A stretch of 64,000 nucleotides of DNA, taken from the NCBI GenBank assembly GCA_028819215.1, contig JAPPMG010000038.1, forward strand, positions 1-64,000, in the 5' to 3' direction. Source of the stretch: Bryobacterales bacterium. Lineage in GTDB: Bacteria > Acidobacteriota > Terriglobia > Bryobacterales > UBA6623. The position numbers were made by a program, and so were the translations under genes. Shown here piece after piece: positions 35,661 to 44,831 of the stretch. The notes beneath the pieces were generated by a model, which searched no databases, was not told the origin of the DNA, and was given only the letters and a program-made list of their open reading frames with translations. Each line of letters starts with the position of its first letter. Positions within the stretch are counted from its first letter, which is position 1.

Positions 35661-36626
35661 TTATCTGTGGGCGGCCAAAGTCTCTGCAACCAAGTGAGAA
35701 TGCGCTTCGATCGCCTTTCTTATTCTAAGTGCGAGTTGTAGCGCTCCGAGGGCGTCTTGCCCCGTCACGCGGGGCTGCGAGCGGTCCCGCACGCAGCGCA
35801 GGAAGGACTCTAGCTGCCGTCGCAGCGGTTCTCCGCTGTCCGAGGCGAGAGGCAGGATGCGCAGCCCTGCCGAGCTGTCAAGTCCAATGCGAACCCCCTG
35901 GCGCTTGATGTAGTCCAGCGAAACGTATTCGCGCGGCTGGAAGAAGCGCAGCTTGCGAATCCTCTCGGTGGAGACCCTGCTGGCTGTTAGGTTCGCAACG
36001 CAGCCGTTCTCGAATTGGATGCGCACGTTCGCGATGTCGGTCGTGTCCGAGATCACGGAAAGGCCGCTGGCAGACACCTCGCGCACCGGCGAGTCGACCA
36101 GCTTGAGCACGATATCGAGGTCATGGATCATCAGATCCAGCACGACGTCGATATCTAGGCTTCGCGGGCTGAACGGGCTCATGCGGTGAATCTCGAAGAA
36201 CAGGGGCAGCGTGGCAGCGTCCGCCGCCTGCTCGACGGCCGGGTTGAATCGCTCCAGGTGTCCGACCTGCAAGACGCGGCCGGCATTCTGAGCGGCCGTC
36301 ACCAGATCTTTCGCCGACTCGACATCCGCCGCGATGGGCTTCTCGACAAGCAAGTCCACGCCCTGCGCCAGCAGCGCCAGCCCGACACGGGCATGATGCT
36401 GCGTCGGCACTGCGAGGCTTGCGGCTCGCACTCCGGGCGGCAGGACCGCTGGATCCGACAAAGCCTCGCCACCGTATTCGCCGGCGACCTGCCGTGCGCG
36501 CGCTATGTCGCAATCGACGACGGCCGCAAGCTCTGCCTCGGGCAGTGCAGCGTAGACGCGGGCATGTTGTCGCCCGAAATTTCCGGCGCCAACGACGGCA
36601 ACCGGGATGGGCTCGACCTCGCTCAC
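35661..36626 (-). CDS. GnnA-like UDP-N-acetylglucosamine 3-dehydrogenase (Gfo/Idh/MocA family)
   Basis: 321 residues from a GTG at 36626, with no signal peptide, so cytoplasmic. The Rossmann motif GAGNFG lies at 13-18 and EKP at 95-97. Segments LMIHDLDIVLKLVDSPVREV, FENGCVANLTASRVSTERIRKLRFFQ and YVSLDYIKRQGV closely resemble GnnA from lipid A gene clusters, which oxidises UDP-GlcNAc at C3 so that GnnB can add an amino group. That would give lipid A with diaminoglucose. The partner aminotransferase GnnB and the usual lpx genes are not in the window, so the role is likely but not proven. It precedes the TonB-like gene with no gap. Confidence 0.65.
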   Translation of the reverse strand: MSEVEPIPVAVVGAGNFGRQHARVYAALPEAELAAVVDCDIARARQVAGEYGGEALSDPAVLPPGVRAASLAVPTQHHARVGLALLAQGVDLLVEKPIAADVESAKDLVTAAQNAGRVLQVGHLERFNPAVEQAADAATLPLFFEIHRMSPFSPRSLDIDVVLDLMIHDLDIVLKLVDSPVREVSASGLSVISDTTDIANVRIQFENGCVANLTASRVSTERIRKLRFFQPREYVSLDYIKRQGVRIGLDSSAGLRILPLASDSGEPLRRQLESFLRCVRDRSQPRVTGQDALGALQLALRIRKAIEAHSHLVAETLAAHR

Positions 36627-36655
36627 TTGGATTCCGTCTGCCTAGGCCCAGGCGG

Positions 36656-38110
36656 CTAGCGCAGGTCGTAGGCCGCCAGCTCCGTCTGGTTGCGGACGAA
36701 CAACAGGCCGTCCGCCATGGCCGGCACGTTCCAAGTCTTGCCCGGGATGGAATCGAAGCGAACCAGCTCCCGGTATTCCGCAGGCGTGGCCTCCACCAGC
36801 GCCAGCTCACCGTCCTCGCTGATGATCACAAGATGTCCGGACGCGTACAAGAGTTGTCCGTAGCGGTAGCGGCCACCCTTCCAGAGACGCTCGCCGGTGC
36901 GCACGTCGACCGCCGCAAGAATCCCCTCGTCCAGCCCGTAGACGACGCCGTCAACCAGCACCGACGGATTGAACTTGTTCTTCATGTTGAGGTTAAACCA
37001 GACCTCTTCGACTGAGAAGCGGCCCTCGGCCTGCGAGATCTGCAACAGGGTCGCACCGTGGCCGTAGCCGGACGAGACGAATACGTGGTTGGCATCCACT
37101 ACCAGAGGCTGAGCACAGTTGGCGTCGTAGCTCGTCTTCCAAGGGTGGCTCCAGAGCTCGGAGCCATCATCCAGCGACGCGCCGAGCACCCGCGTTCCGC
37201 TCACGATCAGCAATTGCCGCCGCCCGGCCAGCGTCGCCACCTGCGGGGAGACGTATCCGGCCTTGTCGTCAAGGTTTGACCAGAGAACGTCGCCGGTAAG
37301 CCTGTCGTAGGCGAAGATCGACTTCCCGCCCCTTCCGCCGGGCAGGGCTATGACCATGTTGTCAACCACCAAGGGGGCCGCCGCCATTCCCCAGGTCAGG
37401 TTCGACGCGTTGGCGTCCTTCAGGATGTTTCGCTGCCAGAGCACGTCCCCGTTGCCGGCTGCCAGACACAGCAGGTCGCCGTTTGCGCCCTGCGCGTAGA
37501 TCTTGCCGTCAGACCAGGTTGGCGTGGCGCGCGGCCCATCGCCTCCCATCGACTCGCTGAACCGAGATTTCCACGAATGTTCCCAAGCCTGGCCTCCGTC
37601 CTCAATCCTGTAAGCTGCCACGACTTCGCGGTCGCGCCGCTGCTCAATCGTGAACAGCAGCCCGTCGGCGACGACCATCGAGGCGTAGCCGCCGCCGATC
37701 TGCTCGCGCCAGAGTTCCGGTGGGCCATCGGCCGGCCAATCAGTCCTGATTGGCGATTGATCGTAAATGCCGGCGCGTCCCGGGCCGCGGTACTCGGTCC
37801 AGTAGTTCGCTGTTGCGGAAGCGTCGGGGGGGCTCGCGGCGGCGGGCCGTGCCATGACCGGAACCGCGCCTTGGGAAGCGTCGCCCTCGGCTGCAGCCAG
37901 CGAGCCGGAGTCTATACGCCGGTCCGCTTCCAGATCCTGCATGCGTGACTCGGAGTCGACGTGCTCAACGACGATGCCGCGGCCAGAACCGGAGAGGCCG
38001 ATCGTAGCCCCCGACCAGTGCAAGTACAGCCCGCCCGCCAGCGCAGCGGCGAAGATGGCTACGAGAACGTACAAGGCAGTCCGAATCAGCCTCTTGGCGA
38101 GCAACAGCAT
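36656..38110 (-). CDS. Membrane-anchored PQQ-type beta-propeller protein
   Basis: 484 residues with one N-terminal membrane helix (LIRTALYVLVAIFAAALAGGLYL), a low-complexity linker, then repeating PQQ-like blades (ASMVVADGLLFTIEQRRDRE, GDLLCLAAGNGDVLWQRN, KSIFAYDRLTGDVLWSN, VVYGLDEGILAAVDVRTGERLWKG). YRGPGRAGIYDQSP is typical of the acidobacterial family. The propeller sits in the periplasm. Relatives range from dehydrogenases to BamB-like scaffolds, and no catalytic residues are obvious. It lies 29 bases upstream of the GnnA-like gene. Confidence 0.8.
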   Translation of the reverse strand: MLLLAKRLIRTALYVLVAIFAAALAGGLYLHWSGATIGLSGSGRGIVVEHVDSESRMQDLEADRRIDSGSLAAAEGDASQGAVPVMARPAAASPPDASATANYWTEYRGPGRAGIYDQSPIRTDWPADGPPELWREQIGGGYASMVVADGLLFTIEQRRDREVVAAYRIEDGGQAWEHSWKSRFSESMGGDGPRATPTWSDGKIYAQGANGDLLCLAAGNGDVLWQRNILKDANASNLTWGMAAAPLVVDNMVIALPGGRGGKSIFAYDRLTGDVLWSNLDDKAGYVSPQVATLAGRRQLLIVSGTRVLGASLDDGSELWSHPWKTSYDANCAQPLVVDANHVFVSSGYGHGATLLQISQAEGRFSVEEVWFNLNMKNKFNPSVLVDGVVYGLDEGILAAVDVRTGERLWKGGRYRYGQLLYASGHLVIISEDGELALVEATPAEYRELVRFDSIPGKTWNVPAMADGLLFVRNQTELAAYDLR

Positions 38111-38153
38111 GGATCTCCCTCACCCGCGAGCCGCGAGGATCGCTGCTCTTAGC

Positions 38154-39812
38154 CTAGCGGACATGGCGCTGCGCGATCGGGAATCGGCGGCCCATCCCGA
38201 ATGCCTTGGATGTCACGCGCAGGCCCGGAGCGGCTTGCTGGCGCTTGTATTCGTTGCGGTCCACCATGCGGGCGATGTCGCGCACCATTTCGATTGGATG
38301 GCCCAACCGCTCGGCAATTTCGGGCGCGGACAGACACTCCTCGACGTACAGCCGCAGGATTGGGTCCAGCACCTCGTAGGGCGGCAGGGAGTCCGAATCC
38401 TTTTGATCAGGCCTGAGTTCCGCTGATGGCGGCTTGTCCAGCACCGATTGAGGGATGCCGCCCCGGTGCCGCCGATTAGCCACTCTCGCCAGCTCGTAAG
38501 CTAGCGTCTTCGGCACGTCGCTGATGACCGCCAAGCCTCCGCACATATCGCCATAAATCGTGCAATAGCCAACAGCCAATTCGCTCTTGTTTCCGGTCGT
38601 GAGCACGAGGCTGTGGAACTTGTTGGACAACGCCATCAGAGTCGTTCCTCGCAGTCGGGCCTGCAGGTTTTCTTCGGCGATATTCGGTGCCAAGCCCTTG
38701 AAGGCGGGCGCCAGTTGCTCTTCGAACGCGCGGTATGCCGGATTGATGCCGATTGTCAGGAACTGAATCCCCATGGCCTCTGCCGTGCGCCGCGCGTCGC
38801 TCAAGCTGCCTTCGGACGAGTATGGTCCCGGCATGGCGACGCCGGTCACGTTGCTCGCGCCCAGTGCCTCGGTTGCGATCACGGTCGTGAGGGCAGAGTC
38901 GATCCCGCCGCTCATCCCAATGATCGCCTTGCTAAACCCGCACTTCCTCACGTAGTCTCGGGTTCCCAGCACGAGTGCGTCGTACACGGCGTCGGTATCG
39001 CCCGCGGCGCTCTCCTCCGACCATGTGTCCTCTGGCGCCTCGCAGGGAGATCCCGGTTCCCAGCAAACTACATCCTCCGCAAAGGACAGCGCCCGCGCTT
39101 GAAGGGTCCCGGACCCGTCAATGGCGAAGCTAGACCCGTCGAAGATCAGTTGGTCGTTGCCGCCGACCTGGTTCACGAGGGCGACGGGCACACGGTGGCG
39201 CGCCGCCATGGCCTTGAACATGGCCAGCCGGAATCCGCGCCTGCCGACATGGTACGGCGACGCGGAAATGTTGACGAGCAGGTCGATGCCTTGCCCTGCC
39301 AATTCCTCGACTGGATCCATCGAATACCGCGAGCGTTCCCAGAATTGCTTGTCATTCCAAGCGTCCTCGCAGATCGTGAGGCCGATGCGCCGCCCCCGGA
39401 ATTCCCACACCGCGATCCGCTTTCCCGCTCGAAAGTAGCGGGCCTCGTCGAAGACGTCGTATGTCGGCAGCAGTAGCTTGCGCTGACGGAAAACGATCCG
39501 ACCGCGTTCGAGGCAGGCCAGGCAGTTTGCCGCGTTGCCCGACTCGTCGGCTTCGCCGCAGTAGCCCACGACCAGAGCCGTGTCCAAGCTGGCAGATTCC
39601 CGCGCCAGCCTCTGCAACTGGGCCTCGTTCGCGTCGCGGAAACCTGCCGTGGTGACGAGGTCGAGCGGCGGGTAGCCGCAGATCGACAGTTCTGGGAATA
39701 CAGCTAGATCCGCGCCCTGGTCGTTCGCCTCGCGGGCGCACCGTAAGAGACGGTCTGTATTGGCCTCTAGATCCCCAACGGTGAAGTTGAGTTGCGCGAG
39801 CGCTACCCTCAT
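38154..39812 (-). CDS. nadE: Glutamine-dependent NAD+ synthetase
   Basis: 552 residues combining an N-terminal nitrilase-type glutaminase (FPELSICGYPPLDL for the Glu, RKLLLPTYDVFDEARYF for the Lys, LTICEDAWND for the Cys) and a C-terminal NAD synthase with the ATP loop GMSGGIDSALT, TTGNKSELAVGYCTIYGDM and KPPSAELRPDQKD. It makes NAD+ from deamido-NAD+, ATP and glutamine-derived ammonia. The start is ATG 39812. It may be co-transcribed with the propeller gene 43 bases downstream. Confidence 0.95.
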   Translation of the reverse strand: MRVALAQLNFTVGDLEANTDRLLRCAREANDQGADLAVFPELSICGYPPLDLVTTAGFRDANEAQLQRLARESASLDTALVVGYCGEADESGNAANCLACLERGRIVFRQRKLLLPTYDVFDEARYFRAGKRIAVWEFRGRRIGLTICEDAWNDKQFWERSRYSMDPVEELAGQGIDLLVNISASPYHVGRRGFRLAMFKAMAARHRVPVALVNQVGGNDQLIFDGSSFAIDGSGTLQARALSFAEDVVCWEPGSPCEAPEDTWSEESAAGDTDAVYDALVLGTRDYVRKCGFSKAIIGMSGGIDSALTTVIATEALGASNVTGVAMPGPYSSEGSLSDARRTAEAMGIQFLTIGINPAYRAFEEQLAPAFKGLAPNIAEENLQARLRGTTLMALSNKFHSLVLTTGNKSELAVGYCTIYGDMCGGLAVISDVPKTLAYELARVANRRHRGGIPQSVLDKPPSAELRPDQKDSDSLPPYEVLDPILRLYVEECLSAPEIAERLGHPIEMVRDIARMVDRNEYKRQQAAPGLRVTSKAFGMGRRFPIAQRHVR

Positions 39813-39929
39813 CGATCCTAGCTTTACTCTATCGTCTGGCTAGGATGGGCCCGGGTGCGGTTTGGCTCGCACCCCGCCGGGCTTGACGGCAGGAGCGGAT
39901 CGCGATCCGCTGCCAGATTCCAGCAGTCG

Positions 39930-41153
39930 CTAGAAAGTGTGCCCGTCCGTAAGAGTGAGGCGGAACGGGTCCTTCGACAAGCCGGAGGCGACGCCGTCGA
40001 TCGTCACCATGGAGCCGGTGCGCAGGCCGGAGCGACGGCGATTCTCGAGGTTTAGCACGACCTTCGTGCTGCCCCCGGGCTCGTCGGTCAGATTGATCGT
40101 GGCGGGCCGCTCGGGCGGGCTTGCCGAAACGACATAGAGGCGCATCTTGGGGGTAAGCTTGCCGTTGAGATCGGCCCAGATCGCAGCTCCGCCGGCCGTG
40201 TCGGTCAGGCGGTTCTCGAGATCCCGGAAGACCCACAGGAGCGGGTTTTCCTTGCGCGACTTTTGCTCGGCCTCGAATTTCAGTTCGTCGGAAGACTTCA
40301 GCTCGATGCGCTCGCTCGGTAGTGCCGTTGCCTTGGCGATTTCCTCGATCTTGGGCCAATACAGCTCATAGGCCTGGTCGCCGTAGTTGCCCTTCAGCAG
40401 GTTCTGCACGTATTCCAAGACCTGCGTTCGGCCCTCGGCGGGCATCGAGTTCGGGCCGTCGTATAGCGCGGCGCGCGCAAACGAGAGGAACGCGAGATCG
40501 TACTTCGCTGCATCCTGCTGTGCCAGAATGACCTGGCCGAGCCAGTACGAAACCTGGCCGCGCGACGGATCGATAGAGAGCACTTCCCGGAAAGCGCCTT
40601 CCGCGGCCGAGTTGTCCTTTTGTTGCATGCGTCCCCAGCCGATGGTCAGATGCGACGATGCTATGGCTTGCTGCTTGGCGTTGTCCCACGCCTCTTGCGC
40701 TACCGTGTCGGGCTTGTTCGCGAACTGCTGGTCGACGAGCTTCAGCACGGAATTAGCGGCATCGATACCATCGCTCACCGTCTGCGTGTCGGCTTTGCCC
40801 AAGTACGGGGTCGAAAGAGTGATCACGTAATGCGCGGTAAACGAGTCCGGCACTTTGGTCAATAGCGTCTTCGCGGCTTCGACGGCTTGCGCTGTCTGGC
40901 CCGTCTTCTGGTAGCTGTCGAGGTAGAAGCTCGCACGCTCGATGTGGTAGTCCGTCTCGGGATACTTCTCAGTCCACTCGTCCAGCAGCGCGAGCTTCGC
41001 GGCCGGGTCGGCCTCGCCGTAGACCTTGGTGATCACATCGTATTCGGCCCGGTCCTTGTAGTTCTTCTCCTGCGGATTCGGGATGGCGACCGCTGCCACC
41101 ATCAAGAGCAGGCACGTTGTGAGCGCGCAGTGCGCGACTTTCTTCAAGATCAT
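39930..41153 (-). CDS. Secreted TPR-type protein of unknown function
   Basis: 407 residues from the ATG at 41153, preceded by AAGGA. The signal peptide is VAHCALTTCLLLMVAAVAIP. TPR-like helix pairs follow (AKLALLDEWTEKYPETDYHIERASFYLDSYQKTGQTAQAVEAAKTLLT) with NSAAEGAFREVLSIDPSRGQVSYWLGQVIL later. The C-terminal quarter (IWADLNGKLTPKMRLYVVSASPPERPATINL) is a small beta region. It is probably periplasmic and works as a protein-binding scaffold. The frame continues upstream to 41222, but this start gives the best ribosome-binding site and signal peptide. Confidence 0.75.
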   Translation of the reverse strand: MILKKVAHCALTTCLLLMVAAVAIPNPQEKNYKDRAEYDVITKVYGEADPAAKLALLDEWTEKYPETDYHIERASFYLDSYQKTGQTAQAVEAAKTLLTKVPDSFTAHYVITLSTPYLGKADTQTVSDGIDAANSVLKLVDQQFANKPDTVAQEAWDNAKQQAIASSHLTIGWGRMQQKDNSAAEGAFREVLSIDPSRGQVSYWLGQVILAQQDAAKYDLAFLSFARAALYDGPNSMPAEGRTQVLEYVQNLLKGNYGDQAYELYWPKIEEIAKATALPSERIELKSSDELKFEAEQKSRKENPLLWVFRDLENRLTDTAGGAAIWADLNGKLTPKMRLYVVSASPPERPATINLTDEPGGSTKVVLNLENRRRSGLRTGSMVTIDGVASGLSKDPFRLTLTDGHTF

Positions 41154-41849
41154 TCCTTGAACTCCGAAGCCATCGTCTGACGGCATAGAGAAAATGATGG
41201 CATACTTCCGCAGGTGGCGCAACGGCGCGGATCAAGCGGAAAACTAGCCCTTGCTCATCTTTGACGAAGTATAGCCACCTAGGGCCGGTGCGCGCAAGTA
41301 GATTTTAGTGATGCGGCGGCTGGAATGTTCCGCCGCCAGCCGCGTTCCGGGATGCACCAGCGCACTTTCCACCCGGCGGGTGCCCGAGCGTGCGCCCCCG
41401 ACTGTCACCGCCAACGTGCGAACCGCCTCAGGGAGCACCGATCAGCCAGGCCTCTAAGAGCGGAAACGCGATCTCGCCTGCCGCTCGACTTCAGAATGAA
41501 CGAAAGCAGTCCTAGCGGTCCCGGTCACCGGCAGTTAGCCGCCACCACATTGGCAAGGCGGGCAGTCTTTATCGGGCTGGTTCGCGATGAGTGCTACCCG
41601 GTCCCACGGCGCCGTAGATTGTTATAACTTTTGCCCCGTCTGGCATCCAAGTTTGAGCCCGTATCTTGAAGGGGAAAATCAATCCTTGACAACCCACCGG
41701 ATTTCCTGTTATTCATGGAACTAGCAAATAGCTGAGGGCCTGCTTGGCCCGACGTGTTGAAGCACAGGTATCCACTCCAAGAATTCCATTGACCAAGTCG
41801 ATCTGAGCGCTTGGATGGATGCCACTCTAGAAGGAGCAACAATCTCGCA
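41154..41849. other. Intergenic region with a promoter
   Basis: About 700 bases. No convincing gene: a plus-strand frame at 41325-41627 and minus-strand frames at 41244-41438 and 41594-41950 are unrecognisable and overlap each other. The right half is unusually AT-rich for the window and carries the promoter at 41686-41715 for the small gene that follows. Confidence 0.55.
41686..41715 (+). promoter_or_regulatory. Promoter with extended -10 element
   Basis: TTGACA (41686-41691), a perfect -35, is followed 18 bases later by TATTCA (41710-41715) preceded by TGT, an extended -10. The predicted start of transcription lies about 130 bases before the small gene, leaving a long leader. Confidence 0.55.
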
Positions 41850-42098
41850 ATGGAAATCAACGAAATCCTCAATGAGTTGAAGACCGAACTGGACCAAAAC
41901 AGCACAGCCATCGCGGCTCTGAGCGGCCTGCCTACGAGCCGAGAGACCAAGAAGGTTCTCGACTACTTGCAAAGCAATCGCGCGTTGGTCGAAGATGCGG
42001 TCGTCGCCCTCGCGAACCTCGAGCGTAGCCGTGGCAAGCGCCGCGGCCGCCGTCCCGCATGGATCGAGGAAGTCATGGGATCCAGAGGCGCCAGCTAG
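41850..42098 (+). CDS. Small basic protein with a coiled-coil and an AT-hook-like tail
   Basis: 82 residues from the ATG at 41850, with AAGGAG 13 bases upstream. The N-terminal half (EINEILNELKTELDQNSTAIAALSGL) looks helical; the tail (RSRGKRRGRRPAWIEEVMG) carries an R-G-R-R-P core like an AT-hook. Its own promoter, long leader and trailing hairpin support it as a single-gene transcript. It resembles a loose group of small acidobacterial proteins with a helical front and a GRRP-type tail that may bind DNA; I infer this from pattern only. A longer start at 41811 is possible but weaker. Confidence 0.65.
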   Translation: MEINEILNELKTELDQNSTAIAALSGLPTSRETKKVLDYLQSNRALVEDAVVALANLERSRGKRRGRRPAWIEEVMGSRGAS

Positions 42099-42107
42099 GG
42101 CGTTTGC

Positions 42108-42123
42108 CCCACGCGGTCGTGGG
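42108..42123 (+). terminator. Hairpin after the small basic protein gene
   Basis: CCCACG pairs with CGTGGG around a CGGT loop, ten bases after the stop, and is followed by CTTTCT. The T-tract is weak, so this is a probable but imperfect intrinsic terminator. Confidence 0.45.
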
Positions 42124-42172
42124 CTTTCTAGCTCCGCCCTTGGCGGCGTGCGGGGTTTGCCGACAGGCGGGC

Positions 42173-44512
42173 TTAGTACAGGAGAAACGCTCGCCGCCTT
42201 GTCCGAAAGTCGCTGATTGATTGGTCGATACGGCTCCAAATCGCTGCTGTGTCTTGGCCGTTATTTAGGGCATCTACAGTCTCTAAATTACCCACCAAAT
42301 TCTTGGCCCGTTCAAAGTCTACTTTGTTGGCGTGAGTCTCGGCCAGCGCACTGGCTATCACCAATCCTAGGCGCGTTGGCTGAAGAGCGTTCCTATCGGT
42401 GATCGAAAACTGCACGCCATCGATCACCGTGCCACTGAATACCGAAGCGGTAGGTTTTTGCCGGCGGGTGTACACCCTTATTCCTGGCAAAGAGGCTCGT
42501 CGGATGGCATCTGCCAGCGCCACGCCGTCAATCCAGTCCGCACCGACGAATTGGAATGGAGTGTCGGTGCCCCGGCCCACAGAGTAGTTCGGCAGCTGCT
42601 CCAACATGGCGATGCCGGGATACAAGATGGCCTGATCGAGTGTCCTTATGTTCGGCGAAGGATTGACCCAGGGCAGGCCGGTTTCGTCAAACCACAGGCT
42701 GCGCTCCCAGCCCTGCATCCGGACCACTTCGAGCTTGGCCCCGATTTCCCTCTCCGCGTCGAACATTCCGGCAAGTTCTCCCACCGTCATGCCGTGGCGC
42801 ACCGGGATGTTGTGGTAGGCCACAAAGGACTCCAACTCGTCATCCCTCTGCGGTCCCTCGACGTCCGTTCCATTAATTGGGTTGGGGCGGTCCAACACGT
42901 AGAATTCGATGCCCGCTTCGGCCGCGGCCTCCAAGGCGTATCCCATCGTCGTGATGTAGGTATAGAAGCGCGCGCCGATGTCTTGGATATCGAACACAAG
43001 AGCGTCTAGGCCCCGCAACTGTTCCGTCGTTGGCCGCTTGCGGTCGCTGCGATAGAGGCTGTGCACAGCGACTCCGCTGTGCTGGTCCACGCCGTCGGCG
43101 ATGTCAGGCTGGTCCAATTCTCCGCCCAGTCCGTGCTCGGGCGTGAAGATCGATTCGAGGCTGACATCTGGCGCCGCCGTCAGCAAGTCGATGTTGCGTC
43201 GGCGCAGTCGGTCGATGCCCGTGTGGTTGGTCAAGAGTCCGATTTTCTTGCCACGCAGACGTGCGAAGCCCTCGGATGCAAGCACATCCAGACCCGTCTT
43301 TACGGGCGAAAAAACAGCTCTGTCGCGAGTCTGGTCGGCGCGCACCGATGGATCGGCGCCGCCCAGGTTCGCCGCGACGATGGTTGCGACTAGACTGCGC
43401 AGTCGGACCACGGATGTCTTGTCGGCCGGATGGACGCGATTCGTCATCAACACGACAAAGGAATGACTGACTGGGTCAATCCAAAGCGACGGCCCCGTAT
43501 AGCCGGTGTGTCCGAATGACGCAGTGCTGAACAAGTCACCGCGCGGCGAGGAATAGGGCGTATCAATGTCCCACCCGATCCCGCGGGCGACCGCTCCCTC
43601 AGGGCTCTGCGAGGTGCGCATGCGCAGCACGCTCAAGGGGCTCAAGATCCGCGTGCCGTCAAGTTCCCCGCCGTTCAGCATCATGCGCGCGAAGGCGGCG
43701 ACATCTCTGGCAGTAGAGAAGACCCCAGCTTGTCCCGAGACACCTGCCATCCTGCGTGTCGTTGGATCGTGAACAATGCCCCGCAGGAAGCTGCCATCTG
43801 CTAGCTGCACGGTCGGCGCAATGCGCGAGCGCAGCTCGGCCGCAGGGCGGAAAGAAGTGTCGTCCATTCCGAGCGGCTCGAAGATGCGTTCTTCCGCAAG
43901 CTTGTCCAGTGTTGTTCCGGTGACCCTGCGGACGATTTCCGCCAGCAGAATATAGTTCACATCGCTGTAGATGAACTTCGTGCCGGGCGCGATCGTCGGC
44001 CTCTCCTGCAGCGCGAGATCGACGCCCGCTTGATAGCCTCGCCAGGAGGATTCGAGCGGGAGCGTGGGGCGCAGGCCCGAGAAATGGGTGAGTAACTGTA
44101 GGACTGTGATGCGCGTGCGGTCTCGAAAATCAGGCAGATATACCTGGATGTTGTCGTTGAGGCGGACCTTGCCCTCTTCCGCCAGCATCATGATCGCCGG
44201 GGCCGTGACCATTACCTTCGTGAGGGACGCGCAATCAAAGATGGTGTCGAGTTCCATCGACTCGCGCCGCGGTGCAACGCTCTTGGCCCCGTAGCTGGCA
44301 AAGTGCAGAAGCTGCCCGCGGGACTCAATCCACGCCACCGCCCCAGGCGTGATCCCGTCCTCGATCGCTTGGTTGATCGTCGTGTCGAGGATCTGTGAGC
44401 CTTCCCATTCCGCCGGCTTTGCGGTGGGCAGCTGTGTAAGCATGCCCGCAGACGCGAGGGCAAGGACCGCGAGCGCGGTACCGCGAAGTCCGGAACGGAT
44501 CGTGGTCTGCAC
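42173..44512 (-). CDS. Fusion of serine hydrolase (class C beta-lactamase fold) and NamZ-type muramidase (DUF1343)
   Basis: 779 residues with a signal peptide (GTALAVLALASAGMLTQLP). Residues about 35-385 are a class C/penicillin-binding-type hydrolase with the nucleophile motif SLTK in CASLTKVMVT, YSDVN and HTGYTGPS. Residues about 395-779 match DUF1343: KIGLLTNHTGIDRL, FTPEHGLGGE, DIQDIGARFYTYITTMGYALE and VLDRPNPINGTDVEGP. NamZ proteins remove terminal N-acetylmuramic acid from wall fragments, so this fusion couples a peptide- or ester-cutting domain with a muramidase in the periplasm. The two activities are read from separate families; the combination may recycle cell wall. Confidence 0.88.
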   Translation of the reverse strand: MQTTIRSGLRGTALAVLALASAGMLTQLPTAKPAEWEGSQILDTTINQAIEDGITPGAVAWIESRGQLLHFASYGAKSVAPRRESMELDTIFDCASLTKVMVTAPAIMMLAEEGKVRLNDNIQVYLPDFRDRTRITVLQLLTHFSGLRPTLPLESSWRGYQAGVDLALQERPTIAPGTKFIYSDVNYILLAEIVRRVTGTTLDKLAEERIFEPLGMDDTSFRPAAELRSRIAPTVQLADGSFLRGIVHDPTTRRMAGVSGQAGVFSTARDVAAFARMMLNGGELDGTRILSPLSVLRMRTSQSPEGAVARGIGWDIDTPYSSPRGDLFSTASFGHTGYTGPSLWIDPVSHSFVVLMTNRVHPADKTSVVRLRSLVATIVAANLGGADPSVRADQTRDRAVFSPVKTGLDVLASEGFARLRGKKIGLLTNHTGIDRLRRRNIDLLTAAPDVSLESIFTPEHGLGGELDQPDIADGVDQHSGVAVHSLYRSDRKRPTTEQLRGLDALVFDIQDIGARFYTYITTMGYALEAAAEAGIEFYVLDRPNPINGTDVEGPQRDDELESFVAYHNIPVRHGMTVGELAGMFDAEREIGAKLEVVRMQGWERSLWFDETGLPWVNPSPNIRTLDQAILYPGIAMLEQLPNYSVGRGTDTPFQFVGADWIDGVALADAIRRASLPGIRVYTRRQKPTASVFSGTVIDGVQFSITDRNALQPTRLGLVIASALAETHANKVDFERAKNLVGNLETVDALNNGQDTAAIWSRIDQSISDFRTRRRAFLLY

Positions 44513-44831
44513 AGGCTCATCGTATCAAGCAAGGGCACGCCTGAATCGGTTGGGAGCCGAGGCACGATTCGACCGCCGGGCCCGCACGGCTAAGGGCGGC
44601 CCCGCCGCCGTGGCGGCACCGAGGGACGTGCACGGCCCACCTGTTCCAATTCGCGCCGGCATCGGAGGTCGCATGCGCTCTGCGCGGTTGAAATCGACTA
44701 CTCGGGCGGCTTAGAGCTGGCCGATTTGCGGGCGTGTCATACTAGGGCTCTGAACGGCGCGCGGGCACCGCGCTGGCTCGCGTTTCACTCTGGTCGTTGC
44801 GTCCCGCTGGTCGCGGCTTTCCCTCTATCCC
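44513..44831. other. Divergent promoter region before serS
   Basis: 319 bases between the fusion gene and serS with no recognisable gene. CATACT at 44738-44743 could be a -10 for serS, but no matching -35 is evident. Confidence 0.45.
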
